From positions 76,189 to 140,188 of the forward strand of contig JAHDBC010000001.1 of the NCBI GenBank assembly GCA_020630595.1: a DNA stretch of 64,000 nt, written 5' to 3'. The notes under the pieces are model-generated. The model worked only from the letters and a program-made list of their open reading frames with translations, was not told where the DNA came from and ran no database searches. Position 1 is the first letter of the stretch, and each line of letters begins with the position of its first letter. Both the position numbers and the translations under genes were made by a program. Positions 1 to 8,897 of the stretch are shown here, in pieces. The stretch is from Planktomarina sp. (lineage in GTDB: Bacteria; Pseudomonadota; Alphaproteobacteria; Rhodobacterales; Rhodobacteraceae).

Positions 1-308
1 GGCGGATGAACCATCATGGACATCGCTTCGAAGATGACCGGTTCGCCTGCCACAGTTGCAGTCACATCAGCGAAAAACGCATCGCCATGTTCCCATGTCC
101 CGGCGCGAAACGGGGTGATATCCACCTGATCCTGCGCCGTTACAAATCCATCTGGAAATGGCGCGAATTTTTCCGGCAACAATGGCGCAGGAATGCGGAT
201 GAACAGTTCCACCGCATCTGGATCGCGATCAATCATCACCTGATAGTCCGCGGTCCACACCGGGGACGCAAGAACGATAAAACACACTGATGCCAACGCA
301 GTCTTCAT
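1..308 (-). CDS. Secreted protein of unknown function, partial (C-terminus beyond window)
   Basis: The reading frame starts with ATG at 308 and runs leftward off the window, so only about the first 102 residues are seen. The first 20 or so residues (MKTALASVCFIVLASPVWTA) look like a Sec signal peptide, so the product is probably periplasmic or outer-membrane linked. The following part has short beta-like stretches and no motif I recognise. It is divergent from the cytochrome c gene at 408, with about 100 bases of shared upstream region. I do not recognise the family and infer no function. Confidence 0.6.
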   Translation of the reverse strand, partial: MKTALASVCFIVLASPVWTADYQVMIDRDPDAVELFIRIPAPLLPEKFAPFPDGFVTAQDQVDITPFRAGTWEHGDAFFADVTATVAGEPVIFEAMSMMVHP

Positions 309-407
309 GGATCAAAATATATGTCTGACCGCCGCTTGGTCAAAACCCCGAAAGGTCGCATGGCCAATCATCGCGCAATAGGGCAGACACCCACGACGGA
401 GGATTTT

Positions 408-884
408 ATGCGCATCGCATTCATAGCAACCCTTGCCCTGATCATTGGCGTTATCGGCTATGCTTTTTGGCCCACGTCGGCTGACCGACCCACGCCATTG
501 CCTTCCGTTGGTCCGGAACGGGGGGCGACAGTCTTTCGGTCCTATTGCGCCACATGCCACCAGATCACTGCGCCCGATGGCACCAAGTTTGCGGGCGGAA
601 ACGCAATGGCCGGGCCCAATCTTTATGGTGTTATCGGGCGTTCAGGCGGCGCGGTTGAAGGCTATCGCTACAGTTCAGCGCTGTCTGCTGCCGGGGCAGA
701 CCATGGGTTGATCTGGACCCCGGACACCGTTGCCGCCTATGTTCAGGACCCGACAGGGTATTTGCGCCAAATCACGGCAGACGACCGCGCCCGCAGCAAA
801 ATGGCGTTTCGACTGCGTACCAGTACGGCAGCCGACGATGCACGGTCCGTTGCCGCATATCTGGAACAGTTCGCGGCGCGCTAA
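408..884 (+). CDS. Membrane-anchored cytochrome c2-like protein
   Basis: A 158-residue class I c-type cytochrome. Residues 1-22 form one hydrophobic segment that looks like an uncleaved membrane anchor, followed by a short linker and the cytochrome domain. The heme site CATCH is near residue 49, a [10 protein letters not shown] block follows, and the likely axial Met is in SKMAF near residue 130; these blocks resemble Rhodobacter cytochrome c2. The start at 408 is chosen because GGAGG lies just before it; a frame to 321 is open but has no such site. Its stop overlaps the stop of dxs, so the two genes converge. Next to a pufX-type, pufC-less puf operon it is a candidate electron donor to the reaction centre, much as anchored cytochrome cy works in R. 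capsulatus. That role is inference. Confidence 0.85.
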   Translation: MRIAFIATLALIIGVIGYAFWPTSADRPTPLPSVGPERGATVFRSYCATCHQITAPDGTKFAGGNAMAGPNLYGVIGRSGGAVEGYRYSSALSAAGADHGLIWTPDTVAAYVQDPTGYLRQITADDRARSKMAFRLRTSTAADDARSVAAYLEQFAAR

Positions 885-2782
885 ACTTTCATCGCGGGAA
901 CGACCCGCCCGGCACATTCAAGGGCCGTTGCAACAATGTCTACGGCGGTTAGCCCCGCGTCTTCATACATGCGTGCCGGGCTGGCCTGATCAATGAACCG
1001 ATCCGGCAGGGTCATGGTCCGCATGGCAAGCCCGCGATCAAACGCCCCTGCATTGGCCAGTTCGTGCATGACCATCGCGCCAAACCCGCCAACGGCCCCC
1101 TGTTCCACGGTGATCAACGCCCGATGATGACGGGCCAATTGATGGATCAGTGGCTTGTCCAGCGGTTTGGCAAAGCGTGCGTCCACCAGCGTAACGCTGA
1201 CGCCATGATCCAACAGCATCTGACGCGCATCGGCGCAGATATCCAAATGCCCGCCGAATGACAGGATCGCCACATCTGTGCCTTCGGCCACGATGCGACC
1301 TTTCCCAATCGCAAGGGATTGCGGCGTCTGTGGCATATCAACACCAACGCCTTCGCCCCGTGGGAACCGGAACGCGATGGGACCATCGTCATAGTCCACA
1401 GCGGTTTGGACCATATGCGCCAATTCCGCTTCGTCAGCTGGGGCCATCACAACCATGTTTGGCAGGGCGGCCATGTACCCGATATCAAATGCGCCCGCAT
1501 GGGTTGGACCGTCTGCCCCAACAAGACCAGCCCGATCCAGCGCGAACCGCACGGGCAGATTTTGCAGCGCCACATCATGCACCACCTGGTCATAGCCCCG
1601 CTGCAAGAACGATGAATAGATGGCGCAGAACGGCTTCATCCCCGTCGCCGCAAGGCCCGCAGCGAATGTCACGGCATGCTGTTCAGCAATGCCCACATCA
1701 AACACCCGCTTTGGCATTGCCTTTTGCAGGATATCCAAACCCGTGCCACCGGGCATCGCAGCGGTGATCCCAACCACCCGGCTGTCTGATTGTGCAGCCG
1801 CCAACAGGCCCTGTCCGAACACCTTGGTGTATGTGGGCGCATTGGGTACAGATTTCTTTTGTTCGCCTGTTGCGGGGTCGAATTTCGCGACACCGTGATA
1901 GCAATCGTTCGATGCTTCGGCGGGGGCGTATCCTTTGCCCTTGGTCGTGCAGACATGGATCAACACCGGCCCGTTCGCCCGGGTGCGGGCTGTGCGCAAC
2001 ACGGGCAAAAGTTGTGACATATCGTGCCCATCAATCGGCCCGATGTAACTGAACCCCAGTTCTTCGAATAAAGTGCCTGCACCGCCGCCCATGCCGGTCA
2101 CCAGTTGGCGCGCGCGCTTTGCATGGTCGCGGAATGGGCCGGGCAAGGCAGATTCGAATCCTTCCGCCATTTGTGCAAGTGGGCTGGTGTACAGACTGGA
2201 CAGATAACTGGACATTGCCCCTACGGGCGGCGCGATGGACATTTCATTGTCGTTCAGGATCACGAACAACCGCCGTCCTTCGGCGCCAGCATTGTTCATC
2301 GCTTCGTAGGCCATGCCCGCGCTGATCGATCCGTCACCGATGACCGCAATGGCATCGCCTGTGTCCATGCCCAGATCGCGGCCCGTGGAAAAGCCGAGTG
2401 CGGCGGAAATCGACGTTGATGAATGGGCCGCCCCGAATGGGTCATAGTCGGATTCTGCGCGTTTGGTGAAACCGGACAGCCCGCCTTCTTGGCGCAATGT
2501 ACGGATCCGGTCGCGGCGGCCGGTCAGAATTTTGTGCGGGTAACATTGATGCCCCACATCCCACACCAACTTGTCGTGGGGCGTATTGAACACGGCATGG
2601 ATCGCCACCGTCAGTTCAACCACACCCAACGACGACCCCAAATGCCCACCCGTTTCGGATACGGCCGATACGACCTCTGCCCGCAGTTCGTCAGACAGAA
2701 CGGCCAGTTCGGAATCGGAAAATTGCGCCAGATCACTGGGGTAGGTGACACGGTCCAAATGTGGGGTGATGGGGCGGGACAT
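881..2782 (-). CDS. dxs: 1-deoxy-D-xylulose-5-phosphate synthase (photosynthesis-cluster copy)
   Basis: Thiamine-diphosphate enzyme that joins pyruvate and glyceraldehyde 3-phosphate, the first step of the MEP isoprenoid pathway in the cytosol. About 633 residues, full length for the family. GDGSISAG near residue 150 is the start of the ThDP-binding motif, and [11 protein letters not shown] near 365 carries the catalytic Glu of the transketolase-type pyrimidine domain. I prefer the ATG at 2782 (AAAGGA just upstream) over one at 2797. It lies directly downstream of pufX on the same strand, behind a terminator, so some read-through from the superoperon is possible. This matches the Rhodobacter cluster layout, where a dxs beside puf feeds carotenoid and phytyl synthesis. 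A second dxs lies at 56410-58344. Confidence 0.96.
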   Translation of the reverse strand: MSRPITPHLDRVTYPSDLAQFSDSELAVLSDELRAEVVSAVSETGGHLGSSLGVVELTVAIHAVFNTPHDKLVWDVGHQCYPHKILTGRRDRIRTLRQEGGLSGFTKRAESDYDPFGAAHSSTSISAALGFSTGRDLGMDTGDAIAVIGDGSISAGMAYEAMNNAGAEGRRLFVILNDNEMSIAPPVGAMSSYLSSLYTSPLAQMAEGFESALPGPFRDHAKRARQLVTGMGGGAGTLFEELGFSYIGPIDGHDMSQLLPVLRTARTRANGPVLIHVCTTKGKGYAPAEASNDCYHGVAKFDPATGEQKKSVPNAPTYTKVFGQGLLAAAQSDSRVVGITAAMPGGTGLDILQKAMPKRVFDVGIAEQHAVTFAAGLAATGMKPFCAIYSSFLQRGYDQVVHDVALQNLPVRFALDRAGLVGADGPTHAGAFDIGYMAALPNMVVMAPADEAELAHMVQTAVDYDDGPIAFRFPRGEGVGVDMPQTPQSLAIGKGRIVAEGTDVAILSFGGHLDICADARQMLLDHGVSVTLVDARFAKPLDKPLIHQLARHHRALITVEQGAVGGFGAMVMHELANAGAFDRGLAMRTMTLPDRFIDQASPARMYEDAGLTAVDIVATALECAGRVVPAMKV

Positions 2783-2809
2783 TGCGGATCCTTTCAAAGT
2801 GATGCGGGC

Positions 2810-2846
2810 AAAAAAAGCGCCGCGAGAGGGGAAACCCTCCGCGGCG
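2810..2846 (-). terminator. Rho-independent terminator of the puf superoperon
   Basis: Read on the minus strand, CGCCGCGGAGGG pairs with CCTCTCGCGGCG around a short loop and is followed directly by seven T. It lies between pufX and dxs, about 115 bases past the pufX stop and just before the dxs ribosome site, so it should end most puf transcripts and leave dxs to read-through or its own promoter. Confidence 0.88.
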
Positions 2847-2959
2847 TCAGTGTCCTGTAGCCAACAGGAAGGGAACCGGGGTGGAAGACCCCGAGGATCA
2901 AGCCCCAGCTACGGGGCCCGAACCCATAGGCGGGGCCATATGCCGGCCCCAGCCAATCC
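2847..2959 (-). ncRNA. Structured puf 3' UTR, possible 3' UTR-derived sRNA
   Basis: Between the pufX stop and the terminator the minus strand holds four further perfect or near-perfect stem-loops: 2932-2950 (GGGGCC/GGCCCC), 2902-2917 (GCCCC/GGGGC), 2877-2893 (CGGGG/CCCCG) and 2854-2868 (CCTGT/ACAGG). Such stacked hairpins fit mRNA stabilisation of pufLMX. In R. sphaeroides a processed sRNA, PcrX, comes from this same 3' UTR. That this copy is also processed is inference from position and structure. Confidence 0.45.
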
Positions 2960-3211
2960 TTATTCTGCAGCCGTATCGTACACCGCTGGAACACCCGGCT
3001 TGGTTTCCGAATATTCGATTGGTGTTGGATCACCGGCTTGCTTGCTTTCTTCTGGCAGTGCGAGACCGATCAGGTAGATCACGTAAATGAACGCCCAGAT
3101 CCCAACCACCAGAAGGGCCGCATATCCTGCGCCTTTCATCATCAGCCCCAGAACATCCATCCGCAGACGGGATTCACGGCTGAAGGTGAAGATATCGTTT
3201 TGGTCAGACAT
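2960..3211 (-). CDS. pufX: RC-LH1 core complex protein PufX
   Basis: An 83-residue single-span protein that opens the LH1 ring so that quinone can leave the reaction centre; in some species it also drives core dimers. The block MMKGAGYAALLVVG at residues 24-37 lines up with MMKGAG... of R. sphaeroides PufX, and residues 27-52 form the one membrane helix. The length is typical (82 in R. sphaeroides). The start has AAGGAAGGA upstream. It is the last gene of the superoperon, 14 bases after pufM, where most marine Roseobacter phototrophs have pufC instead. The R. sphaeroides GxxxG dimer motif is not kept: the first Gly position is Leu33 here, while Gly37 is present. Confidence 0.93.
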   Translation of the reverse strand: MSDQNDIFTFSRESRLRMDVLGLMMKGAGYAALLVVGIWAFIYVIYLIGLALPEESKQAGDPTPIEYSETKPGVPAVYDTAAE

Positions 3212-3225
3212 ATCGCATTCCTTCC

Positions 3226-4152
3226 TTAGTAGATCTTCGGCAGGTAGCCGTGTGCGTCAGCCCATGCAGACCAATCATCCACCACGGTGCCCGTCAGCAA
3301 AATGCCGATGCCGCCAGTCAGTGTTGTCAGAACTGCAAACCACCACGCCCAGCGGTGAATGCCTTCCATTGTGGCGTTAAAGCCCATGGTCCAGCGCCAG
3401 AACAGGGCAGCCCGTTCAGATGCCGTGCCGCGGTCCACGATTTGTTCAATCTCACGATCGCCACCAAACCGGGATACGGCCAGGATGGTTGCGCCGTGCA
3501 TCGCGAACAGCAGGGCGGACCCATACAGGAACACGATCGAAAGGGCGTGGAATGGATTGTAGAACAAGTTGCCATACGTGATGGAAAACAGGTTCGTCCA
3601 ATCAAGGTGCGAGAAGATACCGTATGGCACCGCTTCGCCCCAATCGCCCATCAGGATCGGACGGATCAGACCCAGAACCAGGAACAACCAAATCGCGGAT
3701 GCAAAGGCGTAACAGACGTGTTTGCCCATGCCCAACTGATCAGCCAGCACGTAGCTGCGGATCCACCAGGAAATGACGGATACAAGCAGAAAGAAACTTG
3801 CGATCAGCCACCAGCCACCGTCATCCAACGGGGCAAAGCCAAGGCCATAACCCACTGGCGGTTCCAGCGACAAATAGAACAATTCGCGCATGAACAATGC
3901 CGGCGAATAATCGACTTGCGCCCAGTAGCTCATCCCGACGATGAAGAACCATGCGAAACCGGTTGCCAAAGACACCACACCAAAGGGGCCAAGGTACACC
4001 GGACCCAGCTGGGCGTTGCCGAACCAGCCAAACAGGTTGGAAAATCCGGGCTTGCCTGCACGTTCTTCGATCAGGTTGTTTTCGTTATCCATGCCCCATT
4101 CGGGTTCGCCCCGAACCTGGACCTGGGTGAAGATGTTTTGATATTCAGCCAT
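3226..4152 (-). CDS. pufM: Photosynthetic reaction centre subunit M
   Basis: Core subunit of the type II reaction centre in the intracytoplasmic membrane, with five membrane helices over 308 residues. Visible ligands, counted from Met1, are His182 and His202 (special pair and accessory bacteriochlorophyll region), His219, Glu234 and His266 (non-heme iron). These are the same positions as in R. sphaeroides M. It starts 13 bases after pufL stops and is followed by pufX, so the three are surely co-transcribed. The start has a GGAGG-like site at 4156-4160. No odd changes are seen. Confidence 0.98.
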   Translation of the reverse strand: MAEYQNIFTQVQVRGEPEWGMDNENNLIEERAGKPGFSNLFGWFGNAQLGPVYLGPFGVVSLATGFAWFFIVGMSYWAQVDYSPALFMRELFYLSLEPPVGYGLGFAPLDDGGWWLIASFFLLVSVISWWIRSYVLADQLGMGKHVCYAFASAIWLFLVLGLIRPILMGDWGEAVPYGIFSHLDWTNLFSITYGNLFYNPFHALSIVFLYGSALLFAMHGATILAVSRFGGDREIEQIVDRGTASERAALFWRWTMGFNATMEGIHRWAWWFAVLTTLTGGIGILLTGTVVDDWSAWADAHGYLPKIY

Positions 4153-4165
4153 CTGTCATCCCTCC

Positions 4166-4996
4166 TTACAGGTCAGCCCACCAGGGCAGTTCCAGATACC
4201 AATCCCACCACGCGATCCATTCATCGAACCAGATGGTTCCCGAAATCACGATACAAATGGCGGACCAGATGCCTGCGTTCAGCGCAACGAACAGACCCAG
4301 ACGGTGGATGCCCAATGTGCCAACGGAATAGCCGATGAAATCGCGGAAGAACGTGTCTTCGTGATCTGGCGTTTTCATTTCCGTGCCCTTGGCAGGGTTC
4401 ACAGCTGAAAGAACCAGCGCACCGTGCAGCGCAAGCGCCAGACAGGTGGTGAAGAAGAACGTGATCGCGACCATGTGGGCCGGATTGTAGTGGAAGTTGC
4501 CATAGGCATAGCCCACGTTGTTCACCCAGTTCAGGTGCGTGAAAATACCATATGGAAATGCATGACCCCATGCGCCCATCAAAACGGGCCGGATCACCAC
4601 CAGTGTCACATAGGCCAGAATGGCCACGCTAAAGGCGAATGGGACGTGATACCCCATGCCCAGCTTGCGGCAAATTTCAACTTCACGCATGGCCCAGGAC
4701 ACAAAGGCCCCAATGGCGCAGATGGTGATCAATTGCCAATATCCGCCTTCATTCAAAGGCGCGAACCCCAACCCGTATTCCAGTGCCGGTGGTTCAATAG
4801 AGATGAGCCATGGGTTCCATGTCCCACCATTGGCAGCGTCGATAAGAATCAACAGCGTGCCAAGTGCAGCGAAAAAGATCGTCGTGACCCCGAAAAAGCC
4901 CACATAGAAAGGGCCAACCCAGAAGTCGAACAGATCGCCGCCGACCAGCGTCCCTCCGCGGACGCGGTATTTTCTTTCGAAGCTGAGCAGTGCCAT
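4166..4996 (-). CDS. pufL: Photosynthetic reaction centre subunit L
   Basis: Partner of PufM; binds half of the special pair, bacteriopheophytin and the QB site. 276 residues, five helices. With initiator Met counted, His154, His174 (bacteriochlorophyll), His191 and His231 (iron) are present, matching L153, L173, L190 and L230 of R. sphaeroides. Glu213, Asp214 and Ser224 (L212, L213, L223), which carry protons to QB, are also kept, so the QB pathway looks intact. It follows pufA after a 123-base gap holding a large hairpin, the usual place where puf mRNA is processed to give excess pufBA message. Confidence 0.98.
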   Translation of the reverse strand: MALLSFERKYRVRGGTLVGGDLFDFWVGPFYVGFFGVTTIFFAALGTLLILIDAANGGTWNPWLISIEPPALEYGLGFAPLNEGGYWQLITICAIGAFVSWAMREVEICRKLGMGYHVPFAFSVAILAYVTLVVIRPVLMGAWGHAFPYGIFTHLNWVNNVGYAYGNFHYNPAHMVAITFFFTTCLALALHGALVLSAVNPAKGTEMKTPDHEDTFFRDFIGYSVGTLGIHRLGLFVALNAGIWSAICIVISGTIWFDEWIAWWDWYLELPWWADL

Positions 4997-5078
4997 ACTT
5001 CTATTCTCCGCTTTGTGGCGTCCCGAACCTTACGGACCATGGTCTGGGGCGTCAGTTGTCTGTTCAATTTTTATTGGT

Positions 5079-5105
5079 GCGGGCAGGACGGTACGCCCCG
5101 CCCGC
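5079..5105 (-). promoter_or_regulatory. pufA-pufL intercistronic stem-loop
   Basis: GCGGGCAGGAC at 5079-5089 can pair with GCCCCGCCCGC at 5095-5105 (one G-A mismatch and G-C/G-U pairs), a GC-rich hairpin about 15 bases past the pufA stop. Position and shape match the Rhodobacter hairpin that protects the 3' end of pufBA mRNA and sets the LH1 to RC ratio. Function here is inferred. Confidence 0.7.
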
Positions 5106-5119
5106 AACCGGAATGGTCG

Positions 5120-5272
5120 TTACCCGCCAAAGGCTTGGGTGAACCAGTTTGTTTGTTCGTAGGACAGCAGAACCAAGTGGATCATTGCTGCCAGCAAGAA
5201 CAGGAACACGCCCTGCGCCACGAAAACGCGACGTGGGTCAAAGACGAGCCAGATTTTGTAAAATTGTGCCAT
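5120..5272 (-). CDS. pufA: LH1 light-harvesting alpha subunit
   Basis: A 50-residue antenna polypeptide, too short for most gene callers. It begins [15 protein letters not shown], the usual LH1 alpha N-terminus, then one membrane helix with the bacteriochlorophyll-binding His32 in AAMIHLVLL. It forms the LH1 ring with PufB around the reaction centre. The C-terminal tail is a little shorter than in R. sphaeroides. It starts 12 bases after the pufB stop, with AAGGAG overlapping that gap. No second antenna (puc, LH2) is seen in the window. Confidence 0.96.
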   Translation of the reverse strand: MAQFYKIWLVFDPRRVFVAQGVFLFLLAAMIHLVLLSYEQTNWFTQAFGG

Positions 5273-5284
5273 CTTTGATGCTCC

Positions 5285-5440
5285 TTAGAACGCGAACCAA
5301 GGCAGTTTGATGTACGTCAGTACGTGAGCGACAACGGCAATCAGTGTGAAAACTGTCAGACCGCTCATGTAGACTGAGTGCAGCTCTTGCGCTTGTTCGT
5401 CAGTCAAACCTGTGAACGACAGGTCAGATTTATCAGCCAT
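5285..5440 (-). CDS. pufB: LH1 light-harvesting beta subunit
   Basis: A 51-residue antenna polypeptide. The N-terminal half ([20 protein letters not shown]) is almost the same as R. sphaeroides LH1 beta; one membrane helix follows, with the bacteriochlorophyll ligand His39 in VVAH and the end LPWFAF. It is translated just before pufA and binds it to form the LH1 unit. The start at 5440 has GAAAGGAAG upstream. A structured 180-base leader separates it from pufQ. Confidence 0.96.
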   Translation of the reverse strand: MADKSDLSFTGLTDEQAQELHSVYMSGLTVFTLIAVVAHVLTYIKLPWFAF

Positions 5441-5474
5441 AAGACTTCCTTTCGAAAACATATGCTGACGCCGC

Positions 5475-5519
5475 GCACCCCGCGGCCGGGTTCCCTTGGG
5501 GGTTATCCCCTTGGGGTGC
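5475..5519 (-). promoter_or_regulatory. Stem-loop in the pufQ-pufB leader
   Basis: An outer perfect 7-bp stem, GCACCCC/GGGGTGC, encloses an inner GGGG-TTAT-CCCC hairpin (5499-5510). It sits 35 bases before the pufB start in the 183-base gap after pufQ. Leader hairpins here slow 5' decay of pufBA mRNA in Rhodobacter; the same role is inferred. I see no other gene in 5441-5623. Confidence 0.5.
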
Positions 5520-5623
5520 CTGCACCAAAGTCGCCCCTGATACAGATCGGTTCATCCCCGGGGCGCGAACGCCCCCAGGACATGTCGGAGAGATGAGCGG
5601 ACCAATCATCCCCGAACCTCGTG

Positions 5624-5848
5624 TTACGCGCTAAAGATCATCGGTGTGATGATCCGGGCTTGCGACCATGCGCGTTTGATGGGGCCCTTTTCAGGCAGCG
5701 ACAGTTGCCGCGCCGCAGACAGGGCCCAGGTCAGAAACGAAAGCGGCAGGGCCGCCACGAAAATGACCGTGAAATAAGCATAATATTCGCGCTTTGGGGG
5801 CGCGGTGCGTGTCCGCACCTGTGGGGCATTCGACGTAAAGTCGGTCAT
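5624..5848 (-). CDS. pufQ: PufQ, bacteriochlorophyll synthesis factor
   Basis: A 74-residue protein with a charged N-terminus (about 1-22), one membrane segment (about 24-47) and a basic tail. Length, topology and place between bchZ and pufB match PufQ of R. capsulatus and R. sphaeroides, which is needed for normal bacteriochlorophyll formation by a mechanism not settled. Its ATG overlaps the bchZ stop (ATGA), so it is translationally coupled to bchZ; a GGAGAG site lies upstream. Confidence 0.9.
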   Translation of the reverse strand: MTDFTSNAPQVRTRTAPPKREYYAYFTVIFVAALPLSFLTWALSAARQLSLPEKGPIKRAWSQARIITPMIFSA

Positions 5849-7329
5849 GCGTTCTCTCCTGTTTTTGCACCCGTCTTGTTGGTGTCGGGTTGCAGAGCGC
5901 GGACAGTTTCGACCACCACACGTTCGGCACCACTTTCCAACGCGGCCTTTTCTGCGGCGTCGCGCAGGGTCTTGGCCGCGGAAATGCGGGTGAGAATCGG
6001 GTGGGTGGCGACGATGCGATCAAGTTCCCGCTGGGCATCCTCATCCCAAGGGAAATCGCGACGTAGGGTTGTTGGCGTGGCTTCTGCACTGTCCATTTCC
6101 GTGCCAAGCGGCAGAATATGAAACAGTGCGTCAAAAAGACCATTACAGACTTCTTGCAGCAGATATGTGGCCCCGGCGTAGCCCATGAATGGCGTGCCGG
6201 TATGGCGTCGAATGGCGGCCCCGGGGAACGATGCCGGAATGTATGCAGGCGACGGGCCATGACCGGCCTTCAATTCCGCTAAGTACATCTTTTCATTGAT
6301 AGAACCCATAACAATCAACGGGCGCTTTTCAGCCATCAGCTGGCGCACTTCATCGTTGTCGGTCTTCTTGCCACGGCAGCGGGCAACGGCGAACGCGCAA
6401 GGCAAACCCAGATCGGTTTCCATGTAGTGGCGAATGCCCCGCGCATAGGTTTCATTGGCCACAATTGCAAAGGTTGCAGTGGCAAAGAAATCCTGTGTCA
6501 CAGATCGCCATAGGTCCCAGATGGGTTTTATGGTAGAATGCTTTTCACGTTCAATGAATGGTTCGGGGTCGAGCCCGAGGAGTTCACCAAGGGTCCGCAA
6601 AAACTTGGTGGTGGACTCGACCCCTATCGGCGCTTGAAGGTAGGGCTTCGCAAGAAGCTCTGCCAACCCGCGTCCGAACTCGCGGTACATGCATACGTTC
6701 ACATCGGCATTCACCAAGTTACGCATTTCAGCCACATGGCTGCCAAGGGGCATCACCATGTTGACCTCTGCACCGATGCCTTCGATCAGCCGGCGGACTT
6801 CGGCCAGATCAGAAGGCATATTAAACGTCCCATACATGGGACCCAGGATATTGACCCGCGGCTTCGCACCCGCTTCCCGTTTCTTTTCGGGGGGCATGCG
6901 GCCCTTGGTCATTCCAAATTCTGTAAAGATCCATGTCATCGCCCGGTCGGCGGCTTCCCATTGATCTTCGTCAATCGTGCGCGGCAGGAACCGCTGGATA
7001 TTCGTGCCTTGCGGGGTGACGCCGCCACCGATCATTTCAGCGATCGACCCCGTCACCACCACCGCAGGCAAAGCTGGATCCAGCGTACCCCAGGCGCGTT
7101 TCATGGCGCCTTCGGTCCCGTCTCGGCCCAACTCTTCCTCGCCCAGACCTGTGACCACAATCGGCAATTCATGTGGGGGCAATCCGTCCGTATAATGAAG
7201 AACGGATGTCACAGGCAGGTTTTCACAGCCCACAGGGCCATCGATCACGCATTGCAGGCCTTTGGTCGCGCAGAATGCATAGATCGCGCCCCAATATCCC
7301 CCTGCCCTATCGTGATCTTGGATCAACAT
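5845..7329 (-). CDS. bchZ: Chlorophyllide a reductase subunit Z
   Basis: Part of the BchY-BchZ catalytic component of chlorophyllide a oxidoreductase, which reduces the C7=C8 bond to give the bacteriochlorin ring. It is a nitrogenase NifK-like protein of 494 residues, normal length. Early Cys residues (in FCATKG and GPVGCEN, about 19-35) are of the kind that bind the shared Fe-S cluster. The C-terminal tail is Ala/Glu-rich, as in other BchZ. It starts inside the bchY stop (TAATG) and ends inside the pufQ start, so it is coupled on both sides. Confidence 0.97.
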   Translation of the reverse strand: MLIQDHDRAGGYWGAIYAFCATKGLQCVIDGPVGCENLPVTSVLHYTDGLPPHELPIVVTGLGEEELGRDGTEGAMKRAWGTLDPALPAVVVTGSIAEMIGGGVTPQGTNIQRFLPRTIDEDQWEAADRAMTWIFTEFGMTKGRMPPEKKREAGAKPRVNILGPMYGTFNMPSDLAEVRRLIEGIGAEVNMVMPLGSHVAEMRNLVNADVNVCMYREFGRGLAELLAKPYLQAPIGVESTTKFLRTLGELLGLDPEPFIEREKHSTIKPIWDLWRSVTQDFFATATFAIVANETYARGIRHYMETDLGLPCAFAVARCRGKKTDNDEVRQLMAEKRPLIVMGSINEKMYLAELKAGHGPSPAYIPASFPGAAIRRHTGTPFMGYAGATYLLQEVCNGLFDALFHILPLGTEMDSAEATPTTLRRDFPWDEDAQRELDRIVATHPILTRISAAKTLRDAAEKAALESGAERVVVETVRALQPDTNKTGAKTGENA

Positions 7330-8894
7330 TACACCATCTCCGCCGCTTTGGCCGCGCGGGCTTGTTTATCCAGCTTTTTCTGGTGGGCGGCGCGGAATTC
7401 CGGGCGCAGGTTCGGTGATCCTTCCCAAACGCCAGCGGTGTCTTCGCGGCCCACGCCTTCGAAAAAGGCTTTCATGTGATCCATGCGATCTTTGTTGGCC
7501 ATGGCCGCATTCACAACCTGCGCCAAGGACCCGGCACCCGCTGGCCCCATCAACGGCCGGGCGGAAATCAGGTTGGTGTAATACAAACCGGGGATCGCCA
7601 ATTCCTTGGCCTTTTGCACAACGGGTGTAGTGCCAATCGCCAAGTCAGGTTTGATCGCTTCCATCGCGGAACAGTCATCTTCCAGCGATGCGCGGTATTT
7701 GACGGATACGCCCTTGCTTTCCAACCATGCGGCATCGTCCGCCGACCATGGTGTTTTCTGGCACGCGGTTCCCACATAGGCGACGTTTGCACCGGATTCG
7801 ATCAACAGGCGTGCAACCAGCAGTTCGGACCCTTCATACCCCGACAAGGTGATCGTTCCGTCAATCGGCATCGCGCCCAGCGCGCCCTTGATGGCTGGCA
7901 GGAACGCATTTTGCGCCGCCGCCACTTTGTCGGCAGACAGACCAAAGGCATCACCAATGTTGGACAACCACGCTGCCGTGCCATCATGGCCCACAGGCGC
8001 AGACCCAACAACCGGACGACCCGCCGCCTGAAATTCGCGGACGGACGCTGTGTAGAATGGATGGATCGCCGCGACAGCGCCGCAATCAAGCGCGGAATAC
8101 AATTCGCGCCATTCGCGGCATGGAACGGTTGGCCCAACGGCCAGCCCCATGGGGGCCAGCATTTGACCGATGATCATGGGATCGGCCGGGAACATTTCGC
8201 CCAGCAATGTCACGGTGGGGCGATCATTCTTGCCACCGACGGGTGCAGGCACGGGGCCTGCTTCAATTTCGGCGCGGGCGTAATTCAGCATGGCACCGGC
8301 CAGCACATCTTTCGCCTCTGCATGGGTGGGAACGCCAAAGCCCGGCACATCAATGCCAACGATCCGAACCCCATTGATTTCAGATGGCAGCAAACGCAGC
8401 GGCACGCCAGATGCCGTGGGCACGCACAGGTTCGTCACGACAATGGCGTCGTATTTATCAGGGTCCGCCATTTCATGCACGCTGTCACGAATATCTTCGA
8501 ACAGTTTGCCGGTGACCAGCGTTTCCGAATTGAACGGCACATAGCCCACCGACCGACGCGCGCCGTAGAAATGCGACACAAAGGTCAGCCCGTAAACGCA
8601 GCACGCAGACCCAGACAGGACCGTTGCCGTGCGCCGCATCCGCAATCCGACGCGCAATGACCCAAAGGCGGGGCACATGGATTGGGGTTTGTCGTGCGGG
8701 CCTTGGGGGTAATCCTTGGCGTATTGATCCAGAATTTCTGAATTGCCTGCCATGCGTGCCGCGGCTTCCATTTCGGCGGCACCCGCGTGGCAGCCCATGC
8801 CATCCACAGGGGTCGCACCCGCAGGTTCGACCCGGTCCGTTCCGGTCATCACGTCAGCCTGATCGGCGGTGTCATATTTGATTTCTTCAGACAC
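7329..8894 (-). CDS. bchY: Chlorophyllide a reductase subunit Y
   Basis: NifD-like partner of BchZ in chlorophyllide a oxidoreductase, about 521 residues. Cys residues in QSMCPAFGS and SACCVYG in the first 110 residues sit where the 4Fe-4S ligands of this family lie. I prefer the GTG at 8894, which has GAGG eight bases upstream inside the end of bchX, over the TTG at 8897. No ATG is available at the N-terminus. Only a few bases separate it from the bchX stop, so translation is coupled. Confidence 0.95.
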   Translation of the reverse strand: MSEEIKYDTADQADVMTGTDRVEPAGATPVDGMGCHAGAAEMEAAARMAGNSEILDQYAKDYPQGPHDKPQSMCPAFGSLRVGLRMRRTATVLSGSACCVYGLTFVSHFYGARRSVGYVPFNSETLVTGKLFEDIRDSVHEMADPDKYDAIVVTNLCVPTASGVPLRLLPSEINGVRIVGIDVPGFGVPTHAEAKDVLAGAMLNYARAEIEAGPVPAPVGGKNDRPTVTLLGEMFPADPMIIGQMLAPMGLAVGPTVPCREWRELYSALDCGAVAAIHPFYTASVREFQAAGRPVVGSAPVGHDGTAAWLSNIGDAFGLSADKVAAAQNAFLPAIKGALGAMPIDGTITLSGYEGSELLVARLLIESGANVAYVGTACQKTPWSADDAAWLESKGVSVKYRASLEDDCSAMEAIKPDLAIGTTPVVQKAKELAIPGLYYTNLISARPLMGPAGAGSLAQVVNAAMANKDRMDHMKAFFEGVGREDTAGVWEGSPNLRPEFRAAHQKKLDKQARAAKAAEMV

Positions 8895-8897
8895 CAA

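Noticed and set aside
2960-3211. pufC (cytochrome subunit) in place of pufX
   Set aside because: Only 83 residues with one helix and no CxxCH; it matches PufX.
3250-4338. 362-residue open frame antisense to pufM and the pufL end
   Set aside because: Crosses two well-known genes on the other strand and reads as random sequence.
7476-8660. 394-residue open frame antisense to bchY
   Set aside because: It lies wholly inside bchY on the other strand, has no domain sense (His, Arg, Gln and Cys scattered) and no ribosome site. It is a shadow caused by codon bias.
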